64,000 nucleotides of DNA from contig NZ_CP155730.1 in assembly GCF_039724765.1 (NCBI RefSeq), positions 186,001 through 250,000 on the forward strand, in the 5' to 3' direction. The notes under the pieces were generated by a model. That model did no database searches. It saw nothing but the letters and a program-made list of their open reading frames with translations, and was not told the DNA's origin. This document shows, one piece after another, positions 52,892 to 63,968 of the stretch. This stretch comes from Sagittula stellata E-37 (GTDB lineage Bacteria > Pseudomonadota > Alphaproteobacteria > Rhodobacterales > Rhodobacteraceae). Within the stretch, counting starts at the first letter, position 1. The number at the start of each line of letters is the position of its first letter. Made by a program: the position numbers and the translations under genes.

Positions 52892-53809
52892 CTACCGGGT
52901 CAGACGTTGCCGCATGATTTCGCCGAAACTTGTCGCCGCACCCGACAGGCTGTGGCCTTCGAGATGCAGGAACGCGAACTCGTAGTCCAGCCGCGAGCCG
53001 TGGATCGCGCGGTGCGTCAGGCGGCGGCTGTCGAAGTTCTCGACCACATAGGACGGAAAGATCACGATCCCCAGTCCATTCGACGCCATGCCCATGGCCG
53101 TGGTGATGATCGAGACCTCGATGGCCTTTTGCAGGTCGACCTGCATGTTCTGCGTCACGACCTTGTACATGTGTCCGAGGCCGCCGCTGGACCGCAGGCT
53201 GATCAGCTTGTAGGGCGTCAGGTCTTCCCAGCGAATGACATCGGCCTCTTCAAGCGGATGGCCGGGCGAGAAGCCCACCGACATCTGCTGCTCGACCTGA
53301 AGGATGCGCGTGGTTTCGAACTCTGCCGGGAAATTGTGGTCCTGTCCGATCATGCCACCGATGATCCCGAACTCGGCCGATCCGGTGCGGATGTACCGGA
53401 TCATGTCCTTGCGACGACAGTCGTAATACTCGATCTGCACCAGCGGGTTGCACGCCGAAAATGTTGCAAGGACCGGCGGGATGAGGGTCGAGGACAAGTG
53501 CGGGGCCGCCGTCATCCAGAGACGGCCCCGCTCGCCCTTTGCCATTTGCCGCAGGTCCGAGACGGAACGGCGGACCTGCTCCAGGATCGCTTCCGCCATC
53601 TCCCTGAACTCCCGCCCCTCGACCGTGAGGTGCAGCCTGCGCGTCGTGCGGTCGAAGAGTTTGACCCCAAGCTTCAGTTCGAGATCGGCGATCCGCTTGC
53701 TCAGCGCCGACTGCGTGACGTGCAGGTTCTCCGCCGCAAGCGTGAAGCTGGCGGAGTTCGCCAGCTCGACGAAGGTTTGCAGATCCTTGGTGGAAAATTG
53801 CTCGTCCAT
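52892..53809 (-). CDS. LysR-family transcriptional regulator
   Basis: A 305-residue LysR protein; the ATG at 53809 gives MDEQFSTKDLQTFVELANSA, the normal family start. HTH at about 8-65 (FTLAAENLHVTQSALSKRI), then an effector domain. It is the last gene on the minus strand after abgB (61-bp gap) and probably regulates the peptidase/oligopeptide-importer operon. It converges on the adhesin/ATPase remnant. Confidence 0.9.
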   Translation of the reverse strand: MDEQFSTKDLQTFVELANSASFTLAAENLHVTQSALSKRIADLELKLGVKLFDRTTRRLHLTVEGREFREMAEAILEQVRRSVSDLRQMAKGERGRLWMTAAPHLSSTLIPPVLATFSACNPLVQIEYYDCRRKDMIRYIRTGSAEFGIIGGMIGQDHNFPAEFETTRILQVEQQMSVGFSPGHPLEEADVIRWEDLTPYKLISLRSSGGLGHMYKVVTQNMQVDLQKAIEVSIITTAMGMASNGLGIVIFPSYVVENFDSRRLTHRAIHGSRLDYEFAFLHLEGHSLSGAATSFGEIMRQRLTR

Positions 53810-53870
53810 GTCGCTCTGCCTTGGGGCGATCCCGCCCGTCTTGGCAAGACCATAGCGGTGGGCGCTTCGG

Positions 53871-55325
53871 TCAGACAACCTCTCGCGGCGGCTGCGGTTC
53901 GACTCCGTCCGGGATGGGCGAGACGTAACGCTTGCCGTTCAGGCGTTCCTGCCATTCGGCGCGGGCGCGCTTGAGCACCTCGGGATCGGTGAGCATCTCG
54001 AGGCCCGTCGCGGCCAGCGCCTTGCCGGCGTGGATCATCGCCTTGTGCGCGCCCGGGCTCTTGCCCTGAGCCACCACCTGCCAGGTATGAAGCGGCGTGC
54101 CGAGCGCCCATGTGGCGGTCCAGCATTGCACGGTGGGCGCCAGCCAGCTCACGTCGCCCACGTCGGTCGAACCGGCACGGTGATGCGGGGCACCCTCGAA
54201 CTGGCGGATCCCGGTGTGCAGGGCCGCGTCCGGATCGATCCGGTTCAGGACCGCATCCTTCTGGGCGTGATAAAGCTTGGTGCTGGCCTCGACCGCGCCC
54301 TCGGGGAAGGTCGCTTGGATCCTGCGGGCGAAGGCATGATCCTCGGCGTCGAAGGGCACCGGACCCAAGGCCACCAGCTTGTCGTGGATCACCTGCTCCA
54401 GCACGGTGTTAGGCACGAGGTTGGATGTGCCCCGGTCGACGGAGATGGTGACCTCGGTGCCGGTCATCAACGCTGCACCGCGCGCCACGTCGTTGACCCG
54501 CTCGATGACCTCGAGCGCCGTGGTCACGTCCAGCGCACGAACGTAGTAGAGCGACTCTGCCCGGGCCTGCACCACGTTGGGGGAGGACCCGCCGGTGTCG
54601 GTGATGGCATAGTGCATGCGGACATCGGGGGGCACGTGCTCGCGCAGGAAATTGACCCCGACATTCATCAAATCCATCGCGTCGAGCGCGCTGCGGCCCA
54701 GATGCGCCGAGTGGCTGGCATGGGCGGCGCGGCCCTCGAAACGGTAGTAGACGCTGATGACGGCCAGGTTGGTGTTGGAGCGCGCGCCGGTGATCGGGGC
54801 AGGGTGCCATGTCAGCGCGGCGTCCACATCGTCGAACAACCCCTCGCGGGCCATGAAGGCCTTGCCGGAGCCGCCTTCCTCGCCGGGGCAGCCGTAGTAG
54901 CGGACCCTGACCGGAATGCCTTGCTCTTCCGCCACGCGCGCCAGCGTGGCCGCGGCCAGCATCGCGCCGCTTCCCAGCAGGTTGTGCCCGCAGCCGTGAC
55001 CGGTGCCACCGGTGACGATGGGGTCGTGGTGATCCAGCCCGGCCTTCTGGCTCAGCCCGGAGAGGGCATCGAACTCGCCGAGGAAGGCGATCACGGGGCC
55101 TTCGCTTCCGCGTTCCGCAACGAAGGCGGTTTCGATCCCGGCGGCGTTGCGGGTGATCTTGAAGCCGTGCTTTTCCATGACGGCGATCTGCGCCTGACAG
55201 GATTTGCGCTCAACGAAGCGCAGTTCCGCGTGGCCCCAGATCTCGTCGCTGACAGCGGTGAAGTCATCGCGCAACGTGTCGGCCATCTCGAAGATGCGCG
55301 CTTGCGGGTTTCCGCCCTTGGTCAT
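53871..55325 (-). CDS. abgB: M20 amidohydrolase, p-aminobenzoyl-glutamate hydrolase subunit B-like
   Basis: A 484-residue M20D-type metallo-amidohydrolase of AbgB length. Metal ligands are in GGTGHGCGHNLLG (about 105-115) and YYGCPGEEGGSGK (about 145-155), with a dimerisation-domain His in RAAHASHSAHLGRSALDA. The ATG at 55325 has a GGAGG ribosome-binding site. AbgB hydrolyses p-aminobenzoyl-glutamate, a folate breakdown product, with AbgA; no abgA is present, so this protein may act alone on another N-acyl or peptide amide imported by the neighbouring transporter. Confidence 0.9.
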   Translation of the reverse strand: MTKGGNPQARIFEMADTLRDDFTAVSDEIWGHAELRFVERKSCQAQIAVMEKHGFKITRNAAGIETAFVAERGSEGPVIAFLGEFDALSGLSQKAGLDHHDPIVTGGTGHGCGHNLLGSGAMLAAATLARVAEEQGIPVRVRYYGCPGEEGGSGKAFMAREGLFDDVDAALTWHPAPITGARSNTNLAVISVYYRFEGRAAHASHSAHLGRSALDAMDLMNVGVNFLREHVPPDVRMHYAITDTGGSSPNVVQARAESLYYVRALDVTTALEVIERVNDVARGAALMTGTEVTISVDRGTSNLVPNTVLEQVIHDKLVALGPVPFDAEDHAFARRIQATFPEGAVEASTKLYHAQKDAVLNRIDPDAALHTGIRQFEGAPHHRAGSTDVGDVSWLAPTVQCWTATWALGTPLHTWQVVAQGKSPGAHKAMIHAGKALAATGLEMLTDPEVLKRARAEWQERLNGKRYVSPIPDGVEPQPPREVV

Positions 55326-55355
55326 TTGGGTTGCCTCCATTCGGCAGATAAAAAC

Positions 55356-55381
55356 GGGGCGGCATTCCGCGATGCCGCCCC
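55356..55381 (-). terminator. Rho-independent-like hairpin after the oligopeptide-binding-protein gene
   Basis: GGGGCGGCAT and ATGCCGCCCC form a perfect 10-bp stem with a 6-base loop. On the minus strand it is followed by GTTTTTAT, so it looks like an attenuating terminator between the binding-protein and abgB genes. Confidence 0.75.
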
Positions 55382-55402
55382 TTTCGAAGACCCGGTCGGG
55401 TC

Positions 55403-56947
55403 TTATTCGGCTTTTGACACTTCCCAGGCACGCGGGAAGGACTGCCACACCGGCTTGCCTTCGACCTCGGAGGTCGCGACCCAGCTGTAGACGAGGTTGT
55501 ACATGAAGACGGCCGGCATCTGGTCGAGCATCAGTTCGTGCATCTCGTCGAAGATCTTCTGGCGTTCCGCCTGATCCAGCGTGGTGAAGGACTTCTCCAT
55601 CAACTCCATCGCTTTCGGATCATCCCAGAGCTTGCCCTTGTCGGCGTCCTTGTCGCCGATGAAGAAGGCGTAGGTCAGCGAGGGATCGAAACGCGGGCCG
55701 ATCGAGACCGAGAGAAGCTGGCCTTCGCCGTTGCGGCGCCGGTCGGTCTGGGTGGCATAGTCGAGCACGTCGATCTGCGCGTTCAGACCCACCTGCTGCA
55801 TCATCGCCTGAGCCACGATGGCAGAGGCGTAGCTGGGCACGTTGCCGCGCTTGTTGGCGATGATCGAGATCCGCTCGCCATTGTAGCCGGCGTCCTGAAG
55901 GCGCTTCTTGGCGCTTTCGGGATCGTAGGCGCGGCGCTTCTTTTGCACGTCGGAGTAATAGGCCGAGTCCACGCTGATCATCGACATGTTGGGCACACCG
56001 ACGCCATGCGAGGCGATTTCGACCAGCTGGTCGAAGTCGATTGCCTCCGCGATAGCGCGGCGGATCTCGACCTTCTCCAGAAGCGGGTCGCGGATCTGGA
56101 AGTACATCACGTTGTTGCCGAAGTTGCGCACGTTATAGAGCGTCATGTTCGGGTCGTCCTTGAACTCCGGCAGCAGGTCCGGAGAGATCGAGGCCACGTC
56201 GATGGCATTGGACCGCAGACCCGCAGAGACGGCGGCCGCGTCCGGAATGACCATGAAGCGGACCTTGTCGACCAGCGGCTTCTTCGCACCGACAAGGCCG
56301 TCGGGCTCGGTCGCGCCATCGAGCGCTGCGTAGTCCTCGAAGGCGACGAGGTCCACGAACTCACCCTTGCGCCACTCGCTCCACTTGAAGGGGCCGGTGC
56401 CGATGGGGGCGACCCAGTTTCCGTCCGCATCGACCGAGGCGGGGTGCAGGATGCCGGTCTGGCCGCATTCGGGGCGCGCCATGAGGGCAAGGAAAACGGC
56501 CGACGGGGTGTCGGTCTTCATCACGATGGTCTTGTCGTCGGGCGCCTCGACCGAGGTCACTTCAAGGTTGCGCGAGCCATCGAAGTCGCGGGCGCAGGCC
56601 CACTCGGTCGCCTCGTCCATGTAGTGTTCCCAGCTCCACAGCACCTCTTTCGAGGTCAGCGGTTCCCCGTTGTGGAAGGTGACACCGTCGCGCAGCGTGA
56701 AGGTGAAGGTGGTGCCGTCCTCGGACACATCGACGGTCTCTGCCAGCATCGGAACCACTTCCGTCTGCTCGGTGTAGCCGACCAGACCCTCGACCAAGTG
56801 GACCATGATCCCGTCCGAGTTGCCGTCCCGGTTGACGCCGGGATGGCTGTCGCGCAGGTCAGCGTTCATTTGCACATTGAGCGTTTGGGCCGACACGCCC
56901 GTCGCGAGCGCGGTCAAGGCCGCGGCAGTTAACAGTTTCGTCTTCAC
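55403..56947 (-). CDS. Oligopeptide/dipeptide-type ABC binding protein (DppA/OppA family)
   Basis: A 514-residue SBP_bac_5 protein with signal peptide ending TGVSA at about residue 20. Family marks: LRDGVTFHNGEPLTSKEVLW, GTGPFKWSEWRKGEFV and the C-terminal YNLVYSWVATSEVEG region. It lies after the fused ATPase gene (102-bp gap) and before abgB. Ligand probably a peptide or acylated amino acid that AbgB then cleaves. Confidence 0.92.
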   Translation of the reverse strand: MKTKLLTAAALTALATGVSAQTLNVQMNADLRDSHPGVNRDGNSDGIMVHLVEGLVGYTEQTEVVPMLAETVDVSEDGTTFTFTLRDGVTFHNGEPLTSKEVLWSWEHYMDEATEWACARDFDGSRNLEVTSVEAPDDKTIVMKTDTPSAVFLALMARPECGQTGILHPASVDADGNWVAPIGTGPFKWSEWRKGEFVDLVAFEDYAALDGATEPDGLVGAKKPLVDKVRFMVIPDAAAVSAGLRSNAIDVASISPDLLPEFKDDPNMTLYNVRNFGNNVMYFQIRDPLLEKVEIRRAIAEAIDFDQLVEIASHGVGVPNMSMISVDSAYYSDVQKKRRAYDPESAKKRLQDAGYNGERISIIANKRGNVPSYASAIVAQAMMQQVGLNAQIDVLDYATQTDRRRNGEGQLLSVSIGPRFDPSLTYAFFIGDKDADKGKLWDDPKAMELMEKSFTTLDQAERQKIFDEMHELMLDQMPAVFMYNLVYSWVATSEVEGKPVWQSFPRAWEVSKAE

Positions 56948-57049
56948 GTTAAACTTCCTCTCTCTCTGTTGGATTTCGCGGGCTTTGTGCCCGGTGTCTT
57001 GAAGGCCGCCGGACGGGGTCGTCGTCGGCCCGTGGCCGGAGGCCCGCTT

Positions 57050-58674
<1,625 letters not shown>

Positions 58675-58678
<4 letters not shown>

Positions 58679-59493
58679 GATACACCTCTCATCTGCGGAT
58701 CGAGCCGGTCGCGCAGCGCGTCGCCCAGAAGGTTGATGCCAAGGAGCGTGAGCGAGATGCAGAGCCCCGGGAATATGCCAAGCCATGCGGCCTGTTCCAG
58801 ATAGGGCCGGCCCCCGGCCAGCATGTTCCCCCATGTCGGTGCGGGGGGCGGAACGCCGAGACCGAGGAAGCTCAGCGCGCTTTCCGACAGCAGCGCCCAG
58901 CCGAACATCGACGTGGACAACACGATGAGGGGCGCGAGGCAGTTGGGCAGGACGTGGCGCACCATGGTGTAAAGCTCGCCATTGCCCATCACGCGGGAGG
59001 CCTCGATGAATTCGCGTTCACGCAGCGACAGCACCGTGCCACGCACCACGCGGGCCACCGACGGCGTGTAGGAAAAGCCCAGTGCGAAGATGATGCCGTA
59101 TTTGTTCGCGCCGAAAACGGCCAGCAACCCCAGTGCGAGCAGCATCCCCGGGAAGGCCAGCAGCGCGTCGTTGACGGTCATGATGCCGCGGTCCAGCCAG
59201 CCGCGGGTGTAGCCGCTCAGCAGGCCGATGGTCGTGCCCATCAGCAGGGCCAGCCCGACCGTCAGGAACGAGATGGTGACGCTGGTCATCGCGCCGACCA
59301 TCAGGCGGCTCATCACGTCGCGCCCGAATTCGTCGGTCCCCAGCGGGAACTCGGCCGAGGGCGGGTGAAGGCGGGCCATCAGGTTGAGGCCCATCGGATC
59401 GTGGGGCGTCCAGAAGATCTGGAGCACGGACACCGCGAGCAGGACACCGATCAGGGCCGTGCCGATTGCGGCGTTTGCGGCAGGTCGTTTCAT
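58675..59493 (-). CDS. Oligopeptide/dipeptide ABC permease (DppC type)
   Basis: A 272-residue permease with six hydrophobic segments. The N-terminal HPPSAEFPLGTDEFGRDVMSR motif is diagnostic of DppC/OppC, and REREFIEASRVMGNGELYTM carries the EAA loop near 155. Overlaps the DppB stop and the ATPase start by 4 bp each. Confidence 0.93.
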
Positions 59494-60434
59494 GACGCGG
59501 TGACTTTCGGATCGAAGAAGGAATAGAGCAGGTCGATCACGACGTTCACGACCACGTAGACGAAAGCGATGAACAGCATGCAGCCCTGGATGACCGGGTA
59601 GTCGCGGGCGTAGATCGCGTCGATCATCAGGCGCCCAAGCCCGGGGATGGTGAAGACGGTCTCGATCACCGCGATGCCGCCCAGCAGGTTGCCAAGGATC
59701 AGGCCGAGCAGCGTCAGCGTCGGCCCGAACGCGTTCTTGAACACGTGGCGTCGCAGGATGGTGCTTTCCTTCAGGCCCTTAGCGCGGGCGTGGGTGATGT
59801 ATTCAAGGCGCAGGACCTCGAGCGTCGAGGCGCGCGACATCCGGATTACCGACCCTAGTTCGTGCAGGAAGAGGGTCGTTACCGGCAGCACGAGGTAGAG
59901 CAGTCCGGTCATCGGGTTCTCGGTGACCGAGACGTAGCCCACGACCGGGAACCAGCCCATGTTCAGGCCGAAGAACAGCAAGAGCAGCAGGCCCAGCCAG
60001 AAGGTCGGGATCGACAGCAGCACGGTGGCGAGGCCGACGAAGGCGATGTCCGTCACGCTGTTCTGGCGCGCGGCGGCGATGATGCCCGCGGGCACCGCCA
60101 CCACAGTCGCCAGCAGCACCGCCGGCAGTACGATCTGGATGCTGACCATGAACCTCTCGAGGATCAGGGGCAGCACCGGTTCGTCCAGCCAAATGGACTG
60201 CCCGAAATCTCCCATGAGGATGTTCCGTCCCCAGATCAGGAACTGGTCGACGACCGACAGGTCCAGTCCCAGTCTCTCGCGCAGCGCGGCGATGTCCGCC
60301 GCATCGGCCTGATCGCCCAGCAGCAAGGCGGCCGGATCGCCCGGAACCAGACGGATCAGGGTGAAGACGGTCACGGCGACCAGGAAAAGCGTCGGAATGG
60401 CCGACGCGAAACGCGATATAAGGAAACGGCCCAC
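59490..60434 (-). CDS. Oligopeptide/dipeptide ABC permease (DppB type)
   Basis: A 314-residue permease starting MGRFLISRFASAIPTLFLVA with the VFTLIRLVPGDPAALLLGD motif typical of DppB/OppB, and an EAA-loop region YITHARAKGLKESTILRRH near 215. Six hydrophobic segments. It lies 7 bp after an alpha/beta hydrolase gene and overlaps dppC-like gene by 4 bp. Confidence 0.93.
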   Translation of the reverse strand: MGRFLISRFASAIPTLFLVAVTVFTLIRLVPGDPAALLLGDQADAADIAALRERLGLDLSVVDQFLIWGRNILMGDFGQSIWLDEPVLPLILERFMVSIQIVLPAVLLATVVAVPAGIIAAARQNSVTDIAFVGLATVLLSIPTFWLGLLLLLFFGLNMGWFPVVGYVSVTENPMTGLLYLVLPVTTLFLHELGSVIRMSRASTLEVLRLEYITHARAKGLKESTILRRHVFKNAFGPTLTLLGLILGNLLGGIAVIETVFTIPGLGRLMIDAIYARDYPVIQGCMLFIAFVYVVVNVVIDLLYSFFDPKVTAS

Positions 60435-60441
60435 TATGTCC

Positions 60442-61368
60442 TCACTTCCCGGAAGCTGCGCGACCGGCGGCGTGCCGCTCGGCCTCTTTCGCGTAGGAGC
60501 CGACGACCCGTGCGAAGGTCTCGGGGTGCTCCCAATGCGGGAAATGGCCTGCGGTGTTGAAGATCCGGATCTCCGTATCCCGCTGTTGCGGCGTCAGAAG
60601 TTCCAGCAGGTACTTCCCGTTCTCCAGCGGCGCCACGGGATCGTTCAGCCCCCAGACCAACAGGGTCGGGCAGGGCAGGCCGGTGTCGTGGAACTGCCGG
60701 TGCAGCGCAGAGCGCTTGGCCGTCCACTGCGCCACGTAGGTGCGCAGGTGGGTCTCACCATCCGACATGACGCGGATCGCCTCGCCGGTCTTGTCCAGCG
60801 TCGCGATCTCTTCGGCCTCATTCATCCACTCGGACCGGACCGCGAGGATCGAATGACAGGCGGTCTCGTACATCCAGCGCAGGCTCGTGCGGCCCAGATA
60901 GGGCCGGGGCGGGTGTGCGTGGACGACATTGCGACGGCTGACGCCGGGCGTCAGGGCGTTCGCCACCACGAGCGCGACGCTCGCGACCAGCTCGGGTTCT
61001 TCGATGGCCAGCTGGGCGGCCACGAAAGCGCCCTCGTCATGGCCCACGAGATGGACGCGGTCATGGCCAAGCGCCCGGATCACCTTCAACGCGTGGTCCT
61101 TGCTGGCCTCGAGGCTGTAGTCGTCCGCCGAAGCCGGGTTGTCCGTCCGGCCCTGACCGAGACGGTCGATGGCGATGACGGTGAAGTGCTCCGCCAGACG
61201 GTGAAAGACCGGGGCCCACATCACGGCCGAGGCGACCTCGTCGGGCTTGCCCATGTAGCCGTTGTGCAGCAGCACGAGCGCCGGTCCGTCGCCCGCCACG
61301 TAAAGCGTGGTGCGGATGCCGTCGACTTCGATCTCGCGTCGGGTGGTCTTCATGTGTTCAGCAGCCAT
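60442..61368 (-). CDS. Alpha/beta hydrolase with Asp nucleophile
   Basis: A 308-residue alpha/beta hydrolase. The nucleophile elbow is VGHDEGA, with Asp111 in place of Ser, as in haloalkane/fluoroacetate dehalogenases and epoxide hydrolases; the catalytic His is in AGHFPHWEHPETF. The start at 61368 has a GAGGGGG ribosome-binding site and overlaps the previous gene by 11 bp. It is a clear paralogue of the upstream hydrolase (both share a DRLGQG-TDNP block). Cytoplasmic; substrate unknown, possibly a haloacid, epoxide or ester carried by the importer's ligand. Confidence 0.88.
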   Translation of the reverse strand: MAAEHMKTTRREIEVDGIRTTLYVAGDGPALVLLHNGYMGKPDEVASAVMWAPVFHRLAEHFTVIAIDRLGQGRTDNPASADDYSLEASKDHALKVIRALGHDRVHLVGHDEGAFVAAQLAIEEPELVASVALVVANALTPGVSRRNVVHAHPPRPYLGRTSLRWMYETACHSILAVRSEWMNEAEEIATLDKTGEAIRVMSDGETHLRTYVAQWTAKRSALHRQFHDTGLPCPTLLVWGLNDPVAPLENGKYLLELLTPQQRDTEIRIFNTAGHFPHWEHPETFARVVGSYAKEAERHAAGRAASGK

Positions 61369-62248
61369 CGGTGACCCCCTCGAGATGATCCTTGAGCACG
61401 CGGATGAAATTCTCGAACCGCTCGCGGTAGAGCGAGTGGCCGGACTGGTTGACGATGTGGATGCTGGTCCGCGGCTGATGCTTCGCGATCAGTTCGAACA
61501 GGCTGTAGCCCATCTCGATCGGTGCGGTCGGATCGTTGTAGGCCCAGAGGATCTGCACGCGGCGCTGCAGCGGTTCGTTGGCCAGCCGCATGAACAGCTC
61601 CTCGCGGTCCTTCGCAAGATCCGGAAGGAAGTGCTTCACCCGGTAGCCGCCCGGACCCATCCGGGCGATGGCCTTGCGGATCTTCGGGGTGGCGAGGATT
61701 TCCAGCTTCTTGTCGATGGACGCGGGCGACAGCGTCTCGGGCGAGAAGTAGTAGGCGTTGGTGGTGAACTCCATCGCCTCGCGCGTGCCCGGCTTGTGCG
61801 GGTTGCGCAGGTGGATGCCCTCGTTGCGTGCCCCGCCGGGGGCGACGGTGTTGCTGTCGCCAATGGTCAGCGAGGCGACGAGGTCTGGCCGCTCCAGCGT
61901 GGTGCGCGTCACGACATAGCCGCCGCGCGAATGGCCGACGAGGTGGTAGGGGCCCTTGCCGAGTTCTTCGAGGAAGGCGATGAAATGCTGCACCGAGCCC
62001 TTCATCGTCCAGCCGATCACCTCGTCCTCGGACGGGTTGTCGGTGTAGCCTTGGCCCAGCCGGTCGACGGCGATGGCAAGGCGGTCCTTGCCAATCTCCG
62101 CGATCAGGGGTTCGAAATCCTCGGCGTTCGAGGCCGAACTGACGTCTCCGATAGTTCCGCCATGGACGAAGACGATGGGCGTTCCGCCCGATCCCTCCGA
62201 TAGGTATCGCGTCCGGATGGCACCGACGTTGATGAAATTTTCCTGCAT
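61358..62248 (-). CDS. Alpha/beta hydrolase with Ser nucleophile
   Basis: A 296-residue alpha/beta hydrolase with oxyanion motif VFVHGGT near 28, nucleophile Ser107 in VGHSRGG and catalytic His in QSGHSLYRERF. Probably an esterase or C-C hydrolase. First gene of the minus-strand operon of hydrolases, oligopeptide importer and AbgB. Paralogue of the next gene but with the ordinary Ser nucleophile. Confidence 0.88.
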   Translation of the reverse strand: MQENFINVGAIRTRYLSEGSGGTPIVFVHGGTIGDVSSASNAEDFEPLIAEIGKDRLAIAVDRLGQGYTDNPSEDEVIGWTMKGSVQHFIAFLEELGKGPYHLVGHSRGGYVVTRTTLERPDLVASLTIGDSNTVAPGGARNEGIHLRNPHKPGTREAMEFTTNAYYFSPETLSPASIDKKLEILATPKIRKAIARMGPGGYRVKHFLPDLAKDREELFMRLANEPLQRRVQILWAYNDPTAPIEMGYSLFELIAKHQPRTSIHIVNQSGHSLYRERFENFIRVLKDHLEGVTDGC

Positions 62249-62566
62249 GACCCTCTCGCAAAGTTTCCGTCAAGAAAACGGAGGACTACTAACAAGTCAA
62301 AAGAATTAAAAATCTTAATCCATTCCCCCTGGGAATACAAAATGCAGCTGGCGTGACGCCCTCCGGATAACCGCGAGGGCCCGACATGCGCTCCTGCGCA
62401 GAACTGACGGAAAGTGGGTTTTCCCGGCTGGTCGCCTGCTGAAACGCGTCTCGACAAAACGGGTTTCCGGCAGTCGGACACATGATCCAACAGCCCTCAA
62501 TGGCAGGAATAAATCGCTTCTCTGAAAGCACTTATCCGATTGAAGGAGGGCGCAGAGGGTCTGACC
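62249..62566. other. Intergenic leader of the hydrolase-importer operon
   Basis: A 318-bp gap with no gene. It holds the promoter of the minus-strand operon, an AT-rich stretch (62300-62322), the LysR-type dyad at 62322 and a GCCCTC/GAGGGC hairpin (about 62357-62379) that may end transcription from the truncated LysR gene. Confidence 0.5.
62322..62336. promoter_or_regulatory. LysR-type operator ATTCCC-N3-GGGAAT
   Basis: A perfect 6-bp inverted repeat that contains the T-N11-A core of LysR-type binding sites, 74-88 bp upstream of the first hydrolase gene. Either the LysR protein at 52892 or the now-truncated LysR at 62567 could be its regulator. Confidence 0.5.
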
Positions 62567-63391
62567 CTAGCGGTCACTCCGCCACCGGCTCAGCAGCATG
62601 GTGTGGAATTGCTCCGCGGCGGGCGACAAGGTCGATTTGGGGACCCTCACGATCCCGGCCGTGCGCGAGACCGTCGGCTGAACCAGCGGGATGGCTGCGA
62701 TGAAGGGGTGGGGATCGGCCGGAAGCGATATGCGGGGCAGGGCGGCGATGCCGAGACCCGCCTCGACCATGCCGAGGGACGTGGAGAGGTGCTGAACCTC
62801 GTAACAGGGGCGCAGCCGAATCTCTGCGACAGCGAGAGCCAGATCCATGATGAGGCGGTTGCCGCTTGAACGGCCAACCGTGATGAGACGATTCTGCGCC
62901 ACCTCGGCCCAGGACACCTGATCCGTCTCTGCAAGCGCGTGATCACGTCGGCAAGCCAGATAGAAGGGTTCCTTGATCAGCGGCTCGAAGGTGGCTTCGG
63001 GTTCGTTCTCTCCCAAGAGCGTGATGCCGAAATCGACCTCGCAGCTGATCACGGATTGCAGCACGCGGTTCGCACCGGCATCGAGGATGCGAAACCGGAT
63101 CGCGGTATATTCCGCCGCCAACTGGCCCATGACATCGGGGAGGAAGTAATTGGCCGCCGTCGGGATACAGGCGATGCTGACCAAGCCCGAGCGCCGCTCG
63201 GCAATCTCACGGACCGACAGCAGCGACGTTTCCAGATCGTCCAGCAAGCGCTTGGCGCAGGGCAGGAAATCGCGTCCGACGGCTGTCAGAAAGACCCGCC
63301 GGGTGGTGCGTTCGAAAAGCAGAACGCCAAGGACGGCTTCGAGTTTCTGGATGCGCCTCGTCAGGGCGGGCTGCGACAGGGTCATGTTGTC
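62567..63391 (-). pseudogene. LysR-family regulator, 5' end lost
   Basis: The minus strand encodes a LysR protein from the second half of its HTH (DNMTLSQPALTRRIQKLEAV) to the end of the effector domain. The first 25 or so residues, including the first HTH helices, are missing: at 63391/63392 the sequence changes abruptly to the duplicated aminotransferase fragment. The frame stays open about 57 bases into that fragment and could start at an ATG there, giving about 20 foreign residues, but a functional DNA-binding domain is unlikely. Confidence 0.8.
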
Positions 63392-63950
63392 CACCCATGG
63401 CATCCGCGCCGACATGATCGTCATCGGCAAGCCCATCGCCTCGGGCATCCCGGCGGCGGTCTATGGCTTTGCCTCGGACCTCGCCCGGACCATCGAAAGC
63501 CGCTATCCCGCGCCGGAAGATGAGGATGCATTGGGCATCGGCACGACCCTGACCGGGTCGGCCGTGACACTGGCCGCCATTCGCGGGACGCTGGAACATG
63601 TGCTGACCGAAGAGGCGCATCGGCACATGAACGCGCTGGCCGAACATTACGAGGCGGGGGTGAAGAGCCTGTTCGCGGACCTCGGGCTTGACTGGTCGGT
63701 GATCCGCATGGGCACGCGGATCGAGTTCCTCTACGAAAACACCAATCCCCGGAACGGGTCGGACGTGCTGAATTCGTTCAAGGATTACGACCTCAACGCC
63801 TATCTGCACGTGGCGCTTCTGAACCGGGGATTCGTGCTGACGCCGTCCCACAATATGGCGCTGATGTGCCCCGCGACGACGCGGGCGCAGGTCGACGCGT
63901 TCCACGCCGCCTTCCGGGAGGTTCTGGAGCCGGTCGTGGGCCGCGACTGA
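63392..63950 (+). pseudogene. Truncated second copy of class-III aminotransferase
   Basis: Reads THGIRADMIVIGKPIASG and on to VVGRD and stop, the C-terminal 40% of the aminotransferase at 15877-17244, keeping the PLP lysine but lacking the first about 270 residues. Some of its differences change residues (Gln to Arg, Asp to Asn, Ala-Arg-Val to Thr-Arg-Ile, Phe to Ser), so it has been drifting. It replaces the 5' end of the LysR gene. No start signal of its own. Confidence 0.92.
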
Positions 63951-63968
63951 GCGTCCGCATCTGCCCGG
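63392..63968 (+). repeat. 577-bp direct repeat, right copy
   Basis: Gap-free match to 16686-17262, same orientation, about 14 mismatches. Left edge cuts the LysR gene; right edge ends 18 bp past the aminotransferase stop, inside what is a terminator stem in the left copy. Bases 63969-64000 are unrelated to the left copy. Confidence 0.97.

Noticed and set aside
63150..63950. A long open frame suggesting a complete 266-residue gene
   Set aside because: Its first 80 codons are antisense to LysR; only the part from 63392 is real, and that is a truncated aminotransferase copy.
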